A DNA stretch of 64,000 nt. Source: Streptomyces sp. YIM 130001 (lineage in GTDB: Bacteria; Actinomycetota; Actinomycetes; Streptomycetales; Streptomycetaceae). The notes beneath the pieces were generated by a model. That model worked only from the letters and a program-made list of their open reading frames with translations, was not told the DNA's origin and ran no database searches. Positions 33,918 through 41,806 of the stretch are shown here, piece by piece. The DNA is taken from NCBI RefSeq assembly GCF_003574445.1, contig NZ_KZ984554.1, positions 63,503 to 127,502 of the forward strand, in the 5' to 3' direction. How positions within the stretch are numbered: the first letter of the stretch is position 1; every line of letters starts with the position of its first letter. Made by a program: the position numbers and the translations under genes.

Positions 33918-35273
33918 TCAGCCGAAGCCCGGCACCACGAGGGCGAGCCAGACCACGGCCGGGACCGCGGCCACCACCACGCCGCCGTACACCATCAACT
34001 GCCGGAAGAAGCGCTCCCGGTCGACGTCCGGGGCGGCGGCGAGCACCAGTGCGCCGTTAGTCGAGAACGGGCTCACATCCACCACCGTCGCCGACACCGC
34101 GAGCGCCGCGATCATCCCGACCGCGCCGATCTCGCCCTGTGCCAGGAACGGCACGGCCAGCGGGATCAGCGCGCCCATGATGCCGACGGAGGACGCGAAC
34201 GCCGAGATGATGGCGCCGATGTAGCAGAGCAGTACGGCCGCGAGCAGCGGGACTCCGATGTCGCCGACCCCTTCGCCCGCCCACTTGATCGTGCCCATCT
34301 CCTCGAGCACGCCGACGTAGGTGAGGACACCGCAGATCAGCAGGACCGTCGGCCAGGCGATCTCGCCCACGGCCCGGCGGCTGGTCTCGGGCCAGAAGGC
34401 GCTGAGGATCACGGCGAGGGTGATGGCGCTCAACCCTGCGTCCAGGTCGAAGGCGAGGACGGCGACGACCAGGGCGACGAGCGCTGCGAGGGTGCCGATG
34501 ACCGGGGCGTCCAAGGGGGTGGCCGTGGGCGCCCCCGCCTTGCCCCCGCCGGACCCGTTCGAGGCCGAACTGCCCTTGCCGGAACCGCTCTTGCCGGCAC
34601 CGGCCTTGCCCGAACCGCTCTCGGCGGACCCGGCCTCGACCGCCGCAGCCTCCGTGGTGCCGCCCCGGCCGGACAGCTTGAGGCCGCCGAACAGGACGAA
34701 CACCACACCGGCGATCAGCAGGTTGACGACGAGCGAGGCGAGGAAGAGGACCATCTCGTTGCCCGGCAGATCCTCGCGCTCCACGATGCCGTTGACGATC
34801 GACCCGTAGATGCTGATCGGCGAGAAGCCGCCGCCCTGCGCCCCGTGCACCACCATCGCGCCCATCAGGAGCGGACTGATGCCGTACCGGGCCGCGAAGC
34901 TCAGGGCGATCGGCGCGACGATCGCCACCGCCGCCGGGCTGACCGCTCCGATCGCCGTCAGCGCGCCGGTGATCACGAACATCACCCAGGGGATCAGCGC
35001 GATCCGACCGCCCACGAGCCGGATCGACGCGTGCACCAGCCAGTCGGTGGTGCCGTTCGCGCGAGCGATGGCGAAGAGGTACGTGACACCGACCAGGACC
35101 ACGAACAGGTCCCCGGGGAAGCCGGCGAAGATGCCGTCGGCATCGAGGTCCGCGACGAGTTCGCCCACGCCGAACGCGGCGGCGAACGCGAGCGCGCCCA
35201 TGTTGATGGAGCGGGTGGTGGCGATCACGAAGACCACCGCCAGCACAAGGATGGAGATCAGTTCGGCGGACAT
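33918..35273 (-). CDS. matC: MatC-like dicarboxylate (malonate) carrier
   Basis: 451 residues, about 11-12 membrane helices in two halves. The N-half fits the MatC N-terminal domain (SINMGALAFAAAFGVGEL, GDLFVVLVGVTYLFAIARANGT), and ITGALTAIGAVSPAAVAIVAP is its conserved core. The C-half has AFASSVGIMGALIPLAVPF and VVDVSPFSTNGALVL. A Gly/Ser/Ala/Lys-rich linker of about 40 residues (around 215-255) joins the halves on the cytoplasmic side and looks like a flexible insertion. GGGAG lies 6 bases before ATG 35273. First gene of the malonate operon and divergent from its GntR regulator; it imports malonate for MatB. Confidence 0.85.
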   Translation of the reverse strand: MSAELISILVLAVVFVIATTRSINMGALAFAAAFGVGELVADLDADGIFAGFPGDLFVVLVGVTYLFAIARANGTTDWLVHASIRLVGGRIALIPWVMFVITGALTAIGAVSPAAVAIVAPIALSFAARYGISPLLMGAMVVHGAQGGGFSPISIYGSIVNGIVEREDLPGNEMVLFLASLVVNLLIAGVVFVLFGGLKLSGRGGTTEAAAVEAGSAESGSGKAGAGKSGSGKGSSASNGSGGGKAGAPTATPLDAPVIGTLAALVALVVAVLAFDLDAGLSAITLAVILSAFWPETSRRAVGEIAWPTVLLICGVLTYVGVLEEMGTIKWAGEGVGDIGVPLLAAVLLCYIGAIISAFASSVGIMGALIPLAVPFLAQGEIGAVGMIAALAVSATVVDVSPFSTNGALVLAAAPDVDRERFFRQLMVYGGVVVAAVPAVVWLALVVPGFG

Positions 35274-35322
35274 CGTGGGCTCCCGTCCCTTGAGCGTCCC
35301 CGGAATGGCGAAGTCGAGTGAT

Positions 35323-35342
35323 GAGTGGAGTGGAGTGGAGTG
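35323..35342. repeat. TGGAG microsatellite in matC-matR gap
   Basis: About four copies of a 5-bp unit (TGGAG) upstream of the matC-like gene, flanked by related GAGTGATG words; probably a slippage product. Confidence 0.7.
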
Positions 35343-35392
35343 ATGGGGTGAAGTGGCGTTATGAGGGGTGGTGTTGCGCTGTCGAATGCTGA

Positions 35393-35407
35393 AGTGGCTG
35401 AGCCACT
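35393..35407. promoter_or_regulatory. Operator candidate 1 for the malonate GntR regulator
   Basis: AGTGGCT-G-AGCCACT is a perfect 15-bp inverted repeat in the divergent gap. Read as TGGC-N3-GCCA it has the geometry of FadR-type sites (TGGT-N3-ACCA). Confidence 0.7.
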
Positions 35408-35470
35408 AAGCCTGTTGGCGCGTCACAGCGTCGACGGCGAGACTTCCGGCGTCAAGGGGTTGAACGGGAA

Positions 35471-35484
35471 TTGGCTCGGCCACT
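35471..35484. promoter_or_regulatory. Operator candidate 2 for the malonate GntR regulator
   Basis: TTGGC-TCG-GCCACT shares the TGGC-N3-GCCA core with the first site, 79 bp away, and lies about 70 bp before the regulator's own start, suggesting autoregulation. Confidence 0.6.
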
Positions 35485-35552
35485 CGACCGGTTCACGGTC
35501 TCCGCTGCTAAGGTCGGTGCCGGCCCGGCGTGCCGTGGGGAGGGGGACCGGC

Positions 35553-36257
35553 GTGAGCGACGCACTGCGTCCGATGGGCAGGACCAGGCTGTACGAGCAG
35601 GTACTCGACCGACTGCGGGCGTACGTCGCCGAGGGCGGACTCGGAGCCGGTGACCGCCTGCCTCCCGAGCGTGAACTGGCCCAGCGGCTGGGTGTGTCCA
35701 GGGCATCCGTGAAGCAGGCCATCGTCGTGCTCGAGGTGCAGGGCCTGGTCGAGGTACGGCACGGCGGCGGCAGTTACCTGGTCAGGGACGGCCTCGACGT
35801 CGAGCCGGTCGAGCGCCTGGTGGAACGCAGGCGGCGGCTGCCCGACGTGCTCGAGGCACGCGAGGCGCTCGAGACCAAACTCGCCGAACTCGCCGCGGAA
35901 CGCCGCACGGATGAGGACCTGCGGGCGATGCGGTCCGCGCTCGTCACGATGGCGGACGATATCGAGCACGGAGGGCACGGGGTCGACGGCGACCGCCTCT
36001 TCCACGGCGCCGTGACCGAGGCAGCGCACAGTGTGCTGCTCGCGGAGTTCATGCGCTCCATCGCGGAGCAGATCACCGAGAGCCGTAACGAGTCGCTGCG
36101 CCAGCCACGGCGGCCCGCGAGGTCGCTGGTGCAGCACCGGGCGATCCTGGACGCGATCGAAGCGCGCGAAGGCCGGCGGGCGGCGGCGGCGATGCGGCGC
36201 CACGTCCGGACCGTGGCGAAGGTCCGGCTCCTGGACTGGGATCCCGAGGCGGAGTGA
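35553..36257 (+). CDS. GntR-family (FadR-type) regulator of the malonate operon
   Basis: 234 residues from GTG 35553, with GGGGAGGGGG about 6 bases upstream. The winged helix (about 10-75) reads RLPPERELAQRLGVSRASVKQAIVVLEVQGLVEVRHGGG-SYLV in part, a textbook FadR-subfamily head. The C-terminal FCD domain (about 90-225) has VLEAREALETKLAELAA, FHGAVTEAAHSVLL and VQHRAILDAIEARE with metal-binding Asp/His positions. Divergent from matC-matB-carboxyltransferase, so it likely plays the role of rhizobial MatR, repressing the operon until malonate or malonyl-CoA appears. Two TGGC-N3-GCCA sites lie in the shared gap. Confidence 0.88.
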   Translation: MSDALRPMGRTRLYEQVLDRLRAYVAEGGLGAGDRLPPERELAQRLGVSRASVKQAIVVLEVQGLVEVRHGGGSYLVRDGLDVEPVERLVERRRRLPDVLEAREALETKLAELAAERRTDEDLRAMRSALVTMADDIEHGGHGVDGDRLFHGAVTEAAHSVLLAEFMRSIAEQITESRNESLRQPRRPARSLVQHRAILDAIEAREGRRAAAAMRRHVRTVAKVRLLDWDPEAE

Positions 36258-36320
36258 GCGACTCGGGCGCCGGCCCCGCGCGCCTCGCCCGCAGGCCCGG
36301 GCCGTGCCCGTCCGTCCTCG

Positions 36321-36911
36321 TCAAGTCCGTGGCAGGTCCGTCACCGCCTGCAGCAGCCCCCAGGTGAAGTCCGCTGTGCGGGTGTGTACGACGCCTTGGG
36401 TGTCCGCCGCGTCGAAGCGCAGGCGCCAGCGGGACGGTGCGGTCCCCTCCAGCGGCTGCGCCGGGGCGAACGCGCGCGCCACCTCGTCCACCACGCAGGA
36501 GAACGGCTGCAGGTCCTCGACCGTCCTGAGGTCCGGACCGGTCGCTCCCGGTGCTCGGACGAGCCATTCGTTCCAGGCCGCACCGTTCGGCGCGAGCAGT
36601 ACTTCGAAGCGCAGATCGGGCCAGAGGGGCACCGGCCAGAGCAGCGCCTCGCACTCGAGGTCGCCGATCCGCCGCCGGTTCTTCGCCTCGGGCGGTCCGA
36701 GCACCGAGCGGTACCGGGCGGCCGAACCGCGCCCACCGGGCGAGCGCACCATGGCCTGCCAGCGTCGGTTCGCCTCGCGCATGTCGGCCGCGCCGGCGCC
36801 GAGTCGGCGTCGGGCGTCCTCGACGAGCTCCGGATTGTGGTCGGCCATCCGGCGCAGCAGCACCAGCTGGAAGTCGAGTGGGGTGAACGGCGCGGGTGTA
36901 CGGGCAGGCAT
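36321..36911 (-). CDS. Conserved-looking soluble protein, unknown function
   Basis: 196 residues from ATG 36911. It looks like a genuine globular protein with no membrane segment or signal peptide. Landmarks are FTPLDFQLVLLRRMADHNPELVEDAR in part, DLRFEVLLAPNGAAWNEWLV, PFSCVVDEVARAF and TRTADFTWGLLQAV. I do not recognise the family. It ends 64 bp from the convergent malonate regulator and lies 103 bp downstream of the FkbM gene on the same strand, so it may be the last gene of the envelope-glycan block or separate. The upstream gap holds a short tandem repeat. Ribosome site unclear. Confidence 0.65.
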   Translation of the reverse strand: MPARTPAPFTPLDFQLVLLRRMADHNPELVEDARRRLGAGAADMREANRRWQAMVRSPGGRGSAARYRSVLGPPEAKNRRRIGDLECEALLWPVPLWPDLRFEVLLAPNGAAWNEWLVRAPGATGPDLRTVEDLQPFSCVVDEVARAFAPAQPLEGTAPSRWRLRFDAADTQGVVHTRTADFTWGLLQAVTDLPRT

Positions 36912-36937
36912 GCGGCCATGGTCACCCGGCGGCACCC

Positions 36938-36994
36938 GCCCGCGCATCCGCACCCGCGCATCCACATCCGCACCCGCGCATCCATCTCCGTGCC
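36938..36994. repeat. Imperfect tandem repeat upstream of the unknown gene
   Basis: Repeats of CATCCGCACCCGCG and shorter CGCATCC words (three to four copies) between the unknown gene and the FkbM gene. A few copies would be translated if the unknown gene began further upstream. Confidence 0.65.
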
Positions 36995-37014
36995 GCCGCC
37001 CGCGCGAGCGCCCG

Positions 37015-37812
37015 CTACCGCGTGCGTGCTCCCTGCGTGCGGCTGCCCCGTCCCGGGCGGCGGCCGTCCGGCATGAAGAGCACCGAGTTCACGTAACGCG
37101 GGCCGCGGAACGGCAGGACCCGGCGCAGCAGCCCCTGAGTGACCACGTGCTCGGTGGCCGCCTGATGGGCGTCCAGGTCGAAGCCGTCCAGTGCGATCCA
37201 GCTGTCGCCGGGCAGCACCCAGCCGCGGTAGCCGTGCCGGGCGAGCAGGTCGACCACGGGCGCGGTGGGCTGGATACGGGCCTCCAGCTCCACGATCAGC
37301 GCGGGCCTGTCACGGTCGAGCAGCTCCAACGCGCCGTTCAGCACCGGCAGTTCGTTGCCGTCGACGTCGATCTTGACGAAGCCCACGTCGCGCAGCGCGA
37401 GCCCGTCCAGGGTCAGCGACGGTACGTCCAGGGCCTGTCCGTGGATGTCGCGGCGGACCAGGGAGGACACCCCGCGGTCGCCGCGGTCGCCGGTGGGCAG
37501 CCAGAGCCTGGCGGTGCCGTCCCGGTCGGACGCGGCAGCCCGGACGACCCGTACGTTCGCGGGGGTCGCCGCGTCGAGGGTGCGGGCGAGGTGGGGTACC
37601 GGTTCGACCGCGACCACGTGCCTGGCCCGTGCCGACAGCCGCAGCGACCAGGGCCCGTACCAGCCGCCGACGTCCACGGCGGTGCCGCAGTTTCGGGGCA
37701 AGTAGTCGCCCAATCGGGCCAGTTCGGGCTCGAAGCGGGGATAGACGAGCCGGGCGAGCGCGCCGGTGAGGCGGGTGGGAAGGAGGGGCCCGATACGGGC
37801 GGCGATGGTCAT
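37015..37812 (-). CDS. FkbM-family SAM methyltransferase
   Basis: 265 residues. SAM site: GTAVDVGGWYGPWSLRLS (motif I), VVAVEPVPHLA (motif II acidic), then the FkbM hallmark VGFVKIDVDGNELPVLNG and ALIVELEARI. The family O-methylates sugars and polyketides, and in sugar loci usually modifies glycans. The start ATG overlaps the Trm112-like stop (ATGA), so it is translationally coupled to that gene and sits at the distal end of the operon running from 41700. The last 20 residues are Arg/Gly-rich and probably disordered. Confidence 0.88.
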   Translation of the reverse strand: MTIAARIGPLLPTRLTGALARLVYPRFEPELARLGDYLPRNCGTAVDVGGWYGPWSLRLSARARHVVAVEPVPHLARTLDAATPANVRVVRAAASDRDGTARLWLPTGDRGDRGVSSLVRRDIHGQALDVPSLTLDGLALRDVGFVKIDVDGNELPVLNGALELLDRDRPALIVELEARIQPTAPVVDLLARHGYRGWVLPGDSWIALDGFDLDAHQAATEHVVTQGLLRRVLPFRGPRYVNSVLFMPDGRRPGRGSRTQGARTR

Positions 37813-38030
37813 GACGCCTCGGCTGCCTCGATCCGTTTGACCAGACGTTCGTGCTCGTCGTCCGGTACCTGGTCGCCCGAGGACGGCAGGAGTTGCGGGA
37901 TTCCGTCCAGGATCGGGTAACGCCGGCGCAGGCGCGGGTTGTAGAGCGCCGCCTCGGGTTCGAGGAGGTGCAGCGGGCCCTTGTCGATCGGGCAGGCGAG
38001 GATCCTGAGAAGCGGGTCGTCGGGGTTCAA
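37809..38030 (-). CDS. Trm112-like small protein
   Basis: 73 residues: LLRILACPIDKGPLHLL, then YNPRLRRRYPILDGIPQLLP, matching the Trm112/UPF0434 family. Trm112 in eukaryotes is a methyltransferase activator with a zinc site; bacterial forms often sit beside methyltransferases or glycan genes. Only one Cys is present here, so zinc binding is doubtful. It overlaps the FkbM methyltransferase start by 4 bases and follows the DMT transporter by 6 bp, fitting a methyltransferase-partner role. Confidence 0.85.
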   Translation of the reverse strand: MNPDDPLLRILACPIDKGPLHLLEPEAALYNPRLRRRYPILDGIPQLLPSSGDQVPDDEHERLVKRIEAAEAS

Positions 38031-38036
38031 GTCGGC

Positions 38037-39593
38037 TCAACTCCTTGTGGGGCGCTGGCTGGGCGGGGGCTTGCGGTGTCCCGGGAAGGGCGGAGGAGGC
38101 GGATGGGGCGCGGCCTCCCGGTCCTCGGGGGCCGGCTGCGGCGGGAGCCGGATCTCGATGTCGGGGTCGGGGGCGCCAGGGGCATCGGTGGGGGAGCGCG
38201 GGGGTGTGGATTCCGGTACGGCGTCGGGTTCCGGGTCGGGTCCCGGCCCCGGAGAGGGTGCGGGAGCGGGCGCAGGTACCGGAGCCGGCGAGCGGTCCGC
38301 AGGCCCGGCGGGCGCGGGAGCCGGTTCGGCGCCGGATGTGGGGCCCGCTTCCGGCGCCTGGTCCCCGCCCGGTTTCGGCTGCACGGTCACCGGCCGCGCA
38401 GCCGCGGGCATCGTCTTCGTCGGCAGGCCCCGCGTCCGTGCCCGCACGGCCCGCGACCGGTCGTCGTCGAACCACTCGCCGACCCGGGACCCGCCGTCCT
38501 CGGCACCGGACCCGTTCGCCGCCTCGGCGGCCGACCCCACCGCCCGTCCGTTGCGCCGTTCCGCTGCCGACCTCTTTGCGCGTGACGGGAGTTGCGGAGG
38601 TCCGGAGCCGCCGTCCCCGACCGCGACGGTCTGCACGGGACCGGCTTCCCGGTCCGACACCACGGCAGCCTCCGGCTCGCCGTCCTCCGGAGCCGGCCCG
38701 GACTCCGCCGGCGCCTCCTCCTCGTCGTGCCGAGGCAGCACGAGCAGCACCGACACCGCCAGCGCCGTGCCCGCGACCCGCAGCGTGAGGCGGACCGGGT
38801 CCTCGGGCAGCGGCTCGCCGAAGGCGAAGGTGCCGAGGACCGCGGTGAACAGCGAGGTCACCGTCGTACAGACCGGCACGATGAGGGAGGCACGAGACCG
38901 CTGCAGCGCGGCCTGCGACATGATCAGGCCGAACGCGCCCGTGAACAGCAGGAGATACGGGTACGGCGAGGCCAGCACATCCACCACCGCACCCCCGACC
39001 CCGCTGGTCGTGAGGTGGCTTGACACTCCCTTGATGGCCAGCGAGCTGACCCCGTAGAGGAGCCCGACGGCCATGCCGTACTCGACGCCGTTGGTCGGCA
39101 TCCGGTGGCGGCGGCGGGCGTTCCGCTCGGCGTTCGCGTAGAGCCAGAGGCCGCCGGCGAGGGTCGGGACGCAGATCAGCAGGACCAGGCCGGGCGGCGC
39201 GTGCCGGCTCACCGTGTCGGCGCCCTCCTTCAGCGAGAGCACCACCATCAGCAGGGCGATCAGGATCGCGCCGATCGCGTACCGCTCACGACCCGAGGTC
39301 CGCTCGCCGAGCAGACGGGACGAGAGCAGCACGAGCAGGACGAGCCCGGACACGAAGATGCCCTGGGCCGCGGCGATCGGCAGTGTCCGGTAGACGGCGA
39401 GCTGCGCCCCGAACCCCCCGGCCAGGGCCAGCGATCCGCCGATCCACAACGGACTGCGCAGGACATGGCCGAGCAGCCGCAGCGGACGCCGGGTGGAGAG
39501 CGCGGGGAGCGTGGACAGGGCGCGCTTCTCCAGGACGAAGCCCAGGCTGTACAACGTGTTCGCCACCAGGGCGGCGGCCACCCCCCACCACAT
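38037..39593 (-). CDS. DMT-superfamily transporter with long Pro-rich tail
   Basis: 518 residues. The first about 305 are membrane (nine or ten helices) in the pattern of EamA/NIPA-like DMT proteins: MWWGVAAALVANTLYSLGFVLEKRAL, AAAQGIFVSGLVLLVLLSSRLLGE in part, IVPVCTTVTSLFTAVLGTFAFGE. The remaining about 210 residues are a cytoplasmic low-complexity tail rich in Pro, Ala, Glu and Asp with APAPAPAP-type runs. Transport of a lipid-linked or nucleotide sugar intermediate is plausible from context but not shown; a Mg2+ or small-molecule role is possible. It starts 2 bp before the stop of the methyltransferase gene upstream, so it is in the operon. Confidence 0.82.
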   Translation of the reverse strand: MWWGVAAALVANTLYSLGFVLEKRALSTLPALSTRRPLRLLGHVLRSPLWIGGSLALAGGFGAQLAVYRTLPIAAAQGIFVSGLVLLVLLSSRLLGERTSGRERYAIGAILIALLMVVLSLKEGADTVSRHAPPGLVLLICVPTLAGGLWLYANAERNARRRHRMPTNGVEYGMAVGLLYGVSSLAIKGVSSHLTTSGVGGAVVDVLASPYPYLLLFTGAFGLIMSQAALQRSRASLIVPVCTTVTSLFTAVLGTFAFGEPLPEDPVRLTLRVAGTALAVSVLLVLPRHDEEEAPAESGPAPEDGEPEAAVVSDREAGPVQTVAVGDGGSGPPQLPSRAKRSAAERRNGRAVGSAAEAANGSGAEDGGSRVGEWFDDDRSRAVRARTRGLPTKTMPAAARPVTVQPKPGGDQAPEAGPTSGAEPAPAPAGPADRSPAPVPAPAPAPSPGPGPDPEPDAVPESTPPRSPTDAPGAPDPDIEIRLPPQPAPEDREAAPHPPPPPFPGHRKPPPSQRPTRS

Positions 39594-39595
39594 GG

Positions 39596-40381
39596 CTACG
39601 CCGTGCCCGCGGCCCGGTGCCCCGGCCCGTCCGAGCCACCGCCGGGCCCGTCGCCCCGCTTACGTGCGTGCACGAGCAGGATCGACGCGGCACTCGGCGC
39701 CGCGCAGACCAGCCGGTCGAGCGGTCTGAGCACCTTCGGCACTCCGTGGAAGGGCGCACCCGCCACCCGCACCACGTCGAACCCGGAGGCGGTGAGGAAC
39801 TCCTTGAGGGCGCGGGCCGTGTACAGGCGCAGATGCCCGACGACCTCGGAGCCCGGCCGTCCGTGGATGCCGCGCAGGCTCACCTCCGAGAACACCGGCT
39901 GCACCCCGGCGAGCAGCAGGGCGCGGTTGTACCAGGCGGCCAGGTTCGGCGTCGAGATCATCAGATGACCCCCGGGCTTGAGGACCCGGCGCAGTTCGTC
40001 GAGAGCGCTGTCCGGGTCGACGAGGTGCTCGATGACCTCGCTGAACAGAACGGCGTCCGCGCAGCCGGGGCTCAACGGTAGCCCGGCGTCCGAGAGTTCG
40101 CCCCTGATCACGTCCGACATATGCGTACGGGCCCGGCGCAGCGCGTCCTGCGACCAGTCGACGCCGACCACCCGGTGACCGGCGAGCAGCGGCGCCGCTG
40201 CCCGTGCCGCGGTGCCGTCTCCGCAGCCGACGTCGAGGACGACGGACGGCTCCGCACCGGCCGGCCCGAGCGCGTCGGCCAGCATCCGGGCCTGGCGCAG
40301 GCTGCGGGCGTCCCCGGAGGCGACGGGCACGGCGGGGTCCTCGTAGAAGTCGCGGAGCCCGCCCGGCAGCGTGGACGTCAT
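39596..40381 (-). CDS. Class I SAM methyltransferase (type 11)
   Basis: 261 residues. SAM motifs: VVLDVGCGDGTAARAA (I), VVGVDWSQDALRRA (II), ADAVLFSEVIEHLVDPDSAL in part (post-II, ubiE/type-11 style) and VLKPGGHLMISTPN. HGRPGSEVVGHLRLYTARAL suggests a glycan/lipid-associated clade. The ATG overlaps the acyltransferase stop (ATGA) and it is followed after 2 bp by the DMT transporter. It probably methylates a sugar or lipid intermediate made by this locus. Confidence 0.88.
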   Translation of the reverse strand: MTSTLPGGLRDFYEDPAVPVASGDARSLRQARMLADALGPAGAEPSVVLDVGCGDGTAARAAAPLLAGHRVVGVDWSQDALRRARTHMSDVIRGELSDAGLPLSPGCADAVLFSEVIEHLVDPDSALDELRRVLKPGGHLMISTPNLAAWYNRALLLAGVQPVFSEVSLRGIHGRPGSEVVGHLRLYTARALKEFLTASGFDVVRVAGAPFHGVPKVLRPLDRLVCAAPSAASILLVHARKRGDGPGGGSDGPGHRAAGTA

Positions 40382-41700
40382 CGAGGGTCCTCCGTCGCGT
40401 GCAGATACTGCTCGAACAGGTCACGCAGCCGGGCCCCGTCGTCCGGCCCGAGCAGCGTCCGCGACCAGCGCAGCGCCAGGTGCAGGCGCCCAGCCGTCGA
40501 CGCGGTGGTGACGGTCAGGCCGCGCGGTACGCGGGCGGGCGCGGAGAACCACACCGCGCTCGCCCGGCCCGCGTCACCGAAGTCCATGGCGTACGGGATC
40601 CGTCCGATGTTGCTGAGCAGCGTCGTCGAGGTCCAGGGCCCGGCCGCGGCGCGCAGTGCCCGGGTGAGCGCGGCACGCGCCGCGACCGGCACCACGGGTG
40701 AGGTCAACAGGGCTGCCCCGTGCCCGAGTTGAGGACGCTGGGCCGCCTTGAGTGCGCGGGTGCGGGTGGCGGTGAGCCGCAGCAGCTCCCCGAGCCGGTC
40801 CGGATCGACCTCCTCCGCGGCGAACGGCACCTCGACGAGCCGGGTGCCGTTGCCGATCGGCATCGAGGCGTCCCGCGGCCGGTCGTCCACCGGCATGGTG
40901 ATCCGCATCGGCCGCCGCGGTCCGCCGTGCTCCCGGTTCCAGGCGGCGATCATCAGCGTGGTCGCCACCATCAGCTGGTCGTTGACGGTGTACGGGGCGC
41001 CCTCGGGGCGGTGCGGTACGGGCAGCTCGGCGACCAGCATCCCGTTGCCAGGATCGGGGCGGCCACCGGACGACCTCGGGGCGCCGCCCGCGATACGGGC
41101 CGGCCGGGCGAACCCCGAGGGCAGCGCCGCCGGCTGACCGGGCGAGTCGGTGCGGCGGACCGGGGGCGCGGCGGGCGCGTTGTCCACCCCGCCGTACAGT
41201 TCCGCCGCCGTCGCGAGGACCCGCAGACAGGCGGGCCCGTCGAGCGCCGTGTGGTTGACCACGAGGAACAGCACGCAGCCGCCGCCGTCCCCGGGGTCGT
41301 CGACGCACTCAAGACGCACCGGCGGCGAGGCGGCGAGGGGCGGGGCCGAGGCGAGGGCCCGTGCCCGGGCCGCCTGCCGGGCGTCGGGGCCCGGCTCGGG
41401 GAAGCTCACCACCGTGACGTCCGGGTTCCCGGTCAGCTCCCACTCGTAGCGCCGCGCGTACCAGCGTCGCGGCGCCTCCCGCACCAGGACGCGGGGGTGG
41501 CGGCGCAGCGCCTCGTGGAACGCCTCCTCCAGGCGGCGCCGGTCGGGGCGGCCCGGCAGGTGCACCTCGATGTGGACGGTCTCGGGTTCGTCCTCCTGCA
41601 GGCAGTGCCGTGACACCTCGTCCACCACGGGGAACGGCACCCGGCGCGGCGGCGGTTCGGGCGCACCGGGTCGCTGGGCGGGGTGGTCCACGGCCGTCAT
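40378..41700 (-). CDS. Condensation-fold acyltransferase (PapA/WS-DGAT-like)
   Basis: 440 residues from ATG 41700, with GGAGGG 5 bases upstream; in-frame ATGs at 41730 and 41796 lack such a site. The active-site motif is VNHTALDGPACL, i.e. the HHxxxDG signature of CoA-dependent acyltransferases with the first His changed to Asn and the catalytic second His kept. RPMRITMPVDDRP and SNIGRIPYAMDFG match the floor-loop and bridging regions of PapA-type enzymes. In mycobacteria such proteins acylate sugars or glycolipids. Here it heads an operon with methyltransferases, suggesting acylation of a cell-surface glycan or glycolipid. Confidence 0.82.
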   Translation of the reverse strand: MTAVDHPAQRPGAPEPPPRRVPFPVVDEVSRHCLQEDEPETVHIEVHLPGRPDRRRLEEAFHEALRRHPRVLVREAPRRWYARRYEWELTGNPDVTVVSFPEPGPDARQAARARALASAPPLAASPPVRLECVDDPGDGGGCVLFLVVNHTALDGPACLRVLATAAELYGGVDNAPAAPPVRRTDSPGQPAALPSGFARPARIAGGAPRSSGGRPDPGNGMLVAELPVPHRPEGAPYTVNDQLMVATTLMIAAWNREHGGPRRPMRITMPVDDRPRDASMPIGNGTRLVEVPFAAEEVDPDRLGELLRLTATRTRALKAAQRPQLGHGAALLTSPVVPVAARAALTRALRAAAGPWTSTTLLSNIGRIPYAMDFGDAGRASAVWFSAPARVPRGLTVTTASTAGRLHLALRWSRTLLGPDDGARLRDLFEQYLHATEDPR

Positions 41701-41806
41701 CGGCCCTCCGTTCCTCGTGCGGCCCGCCATGGCGACGCGGGCCGGATCTGCGGCGCTCCCCCCGGCCCGATCCGGGCCGGGGAGACGGTTGTTCATCGGC
41801 AGTCGC

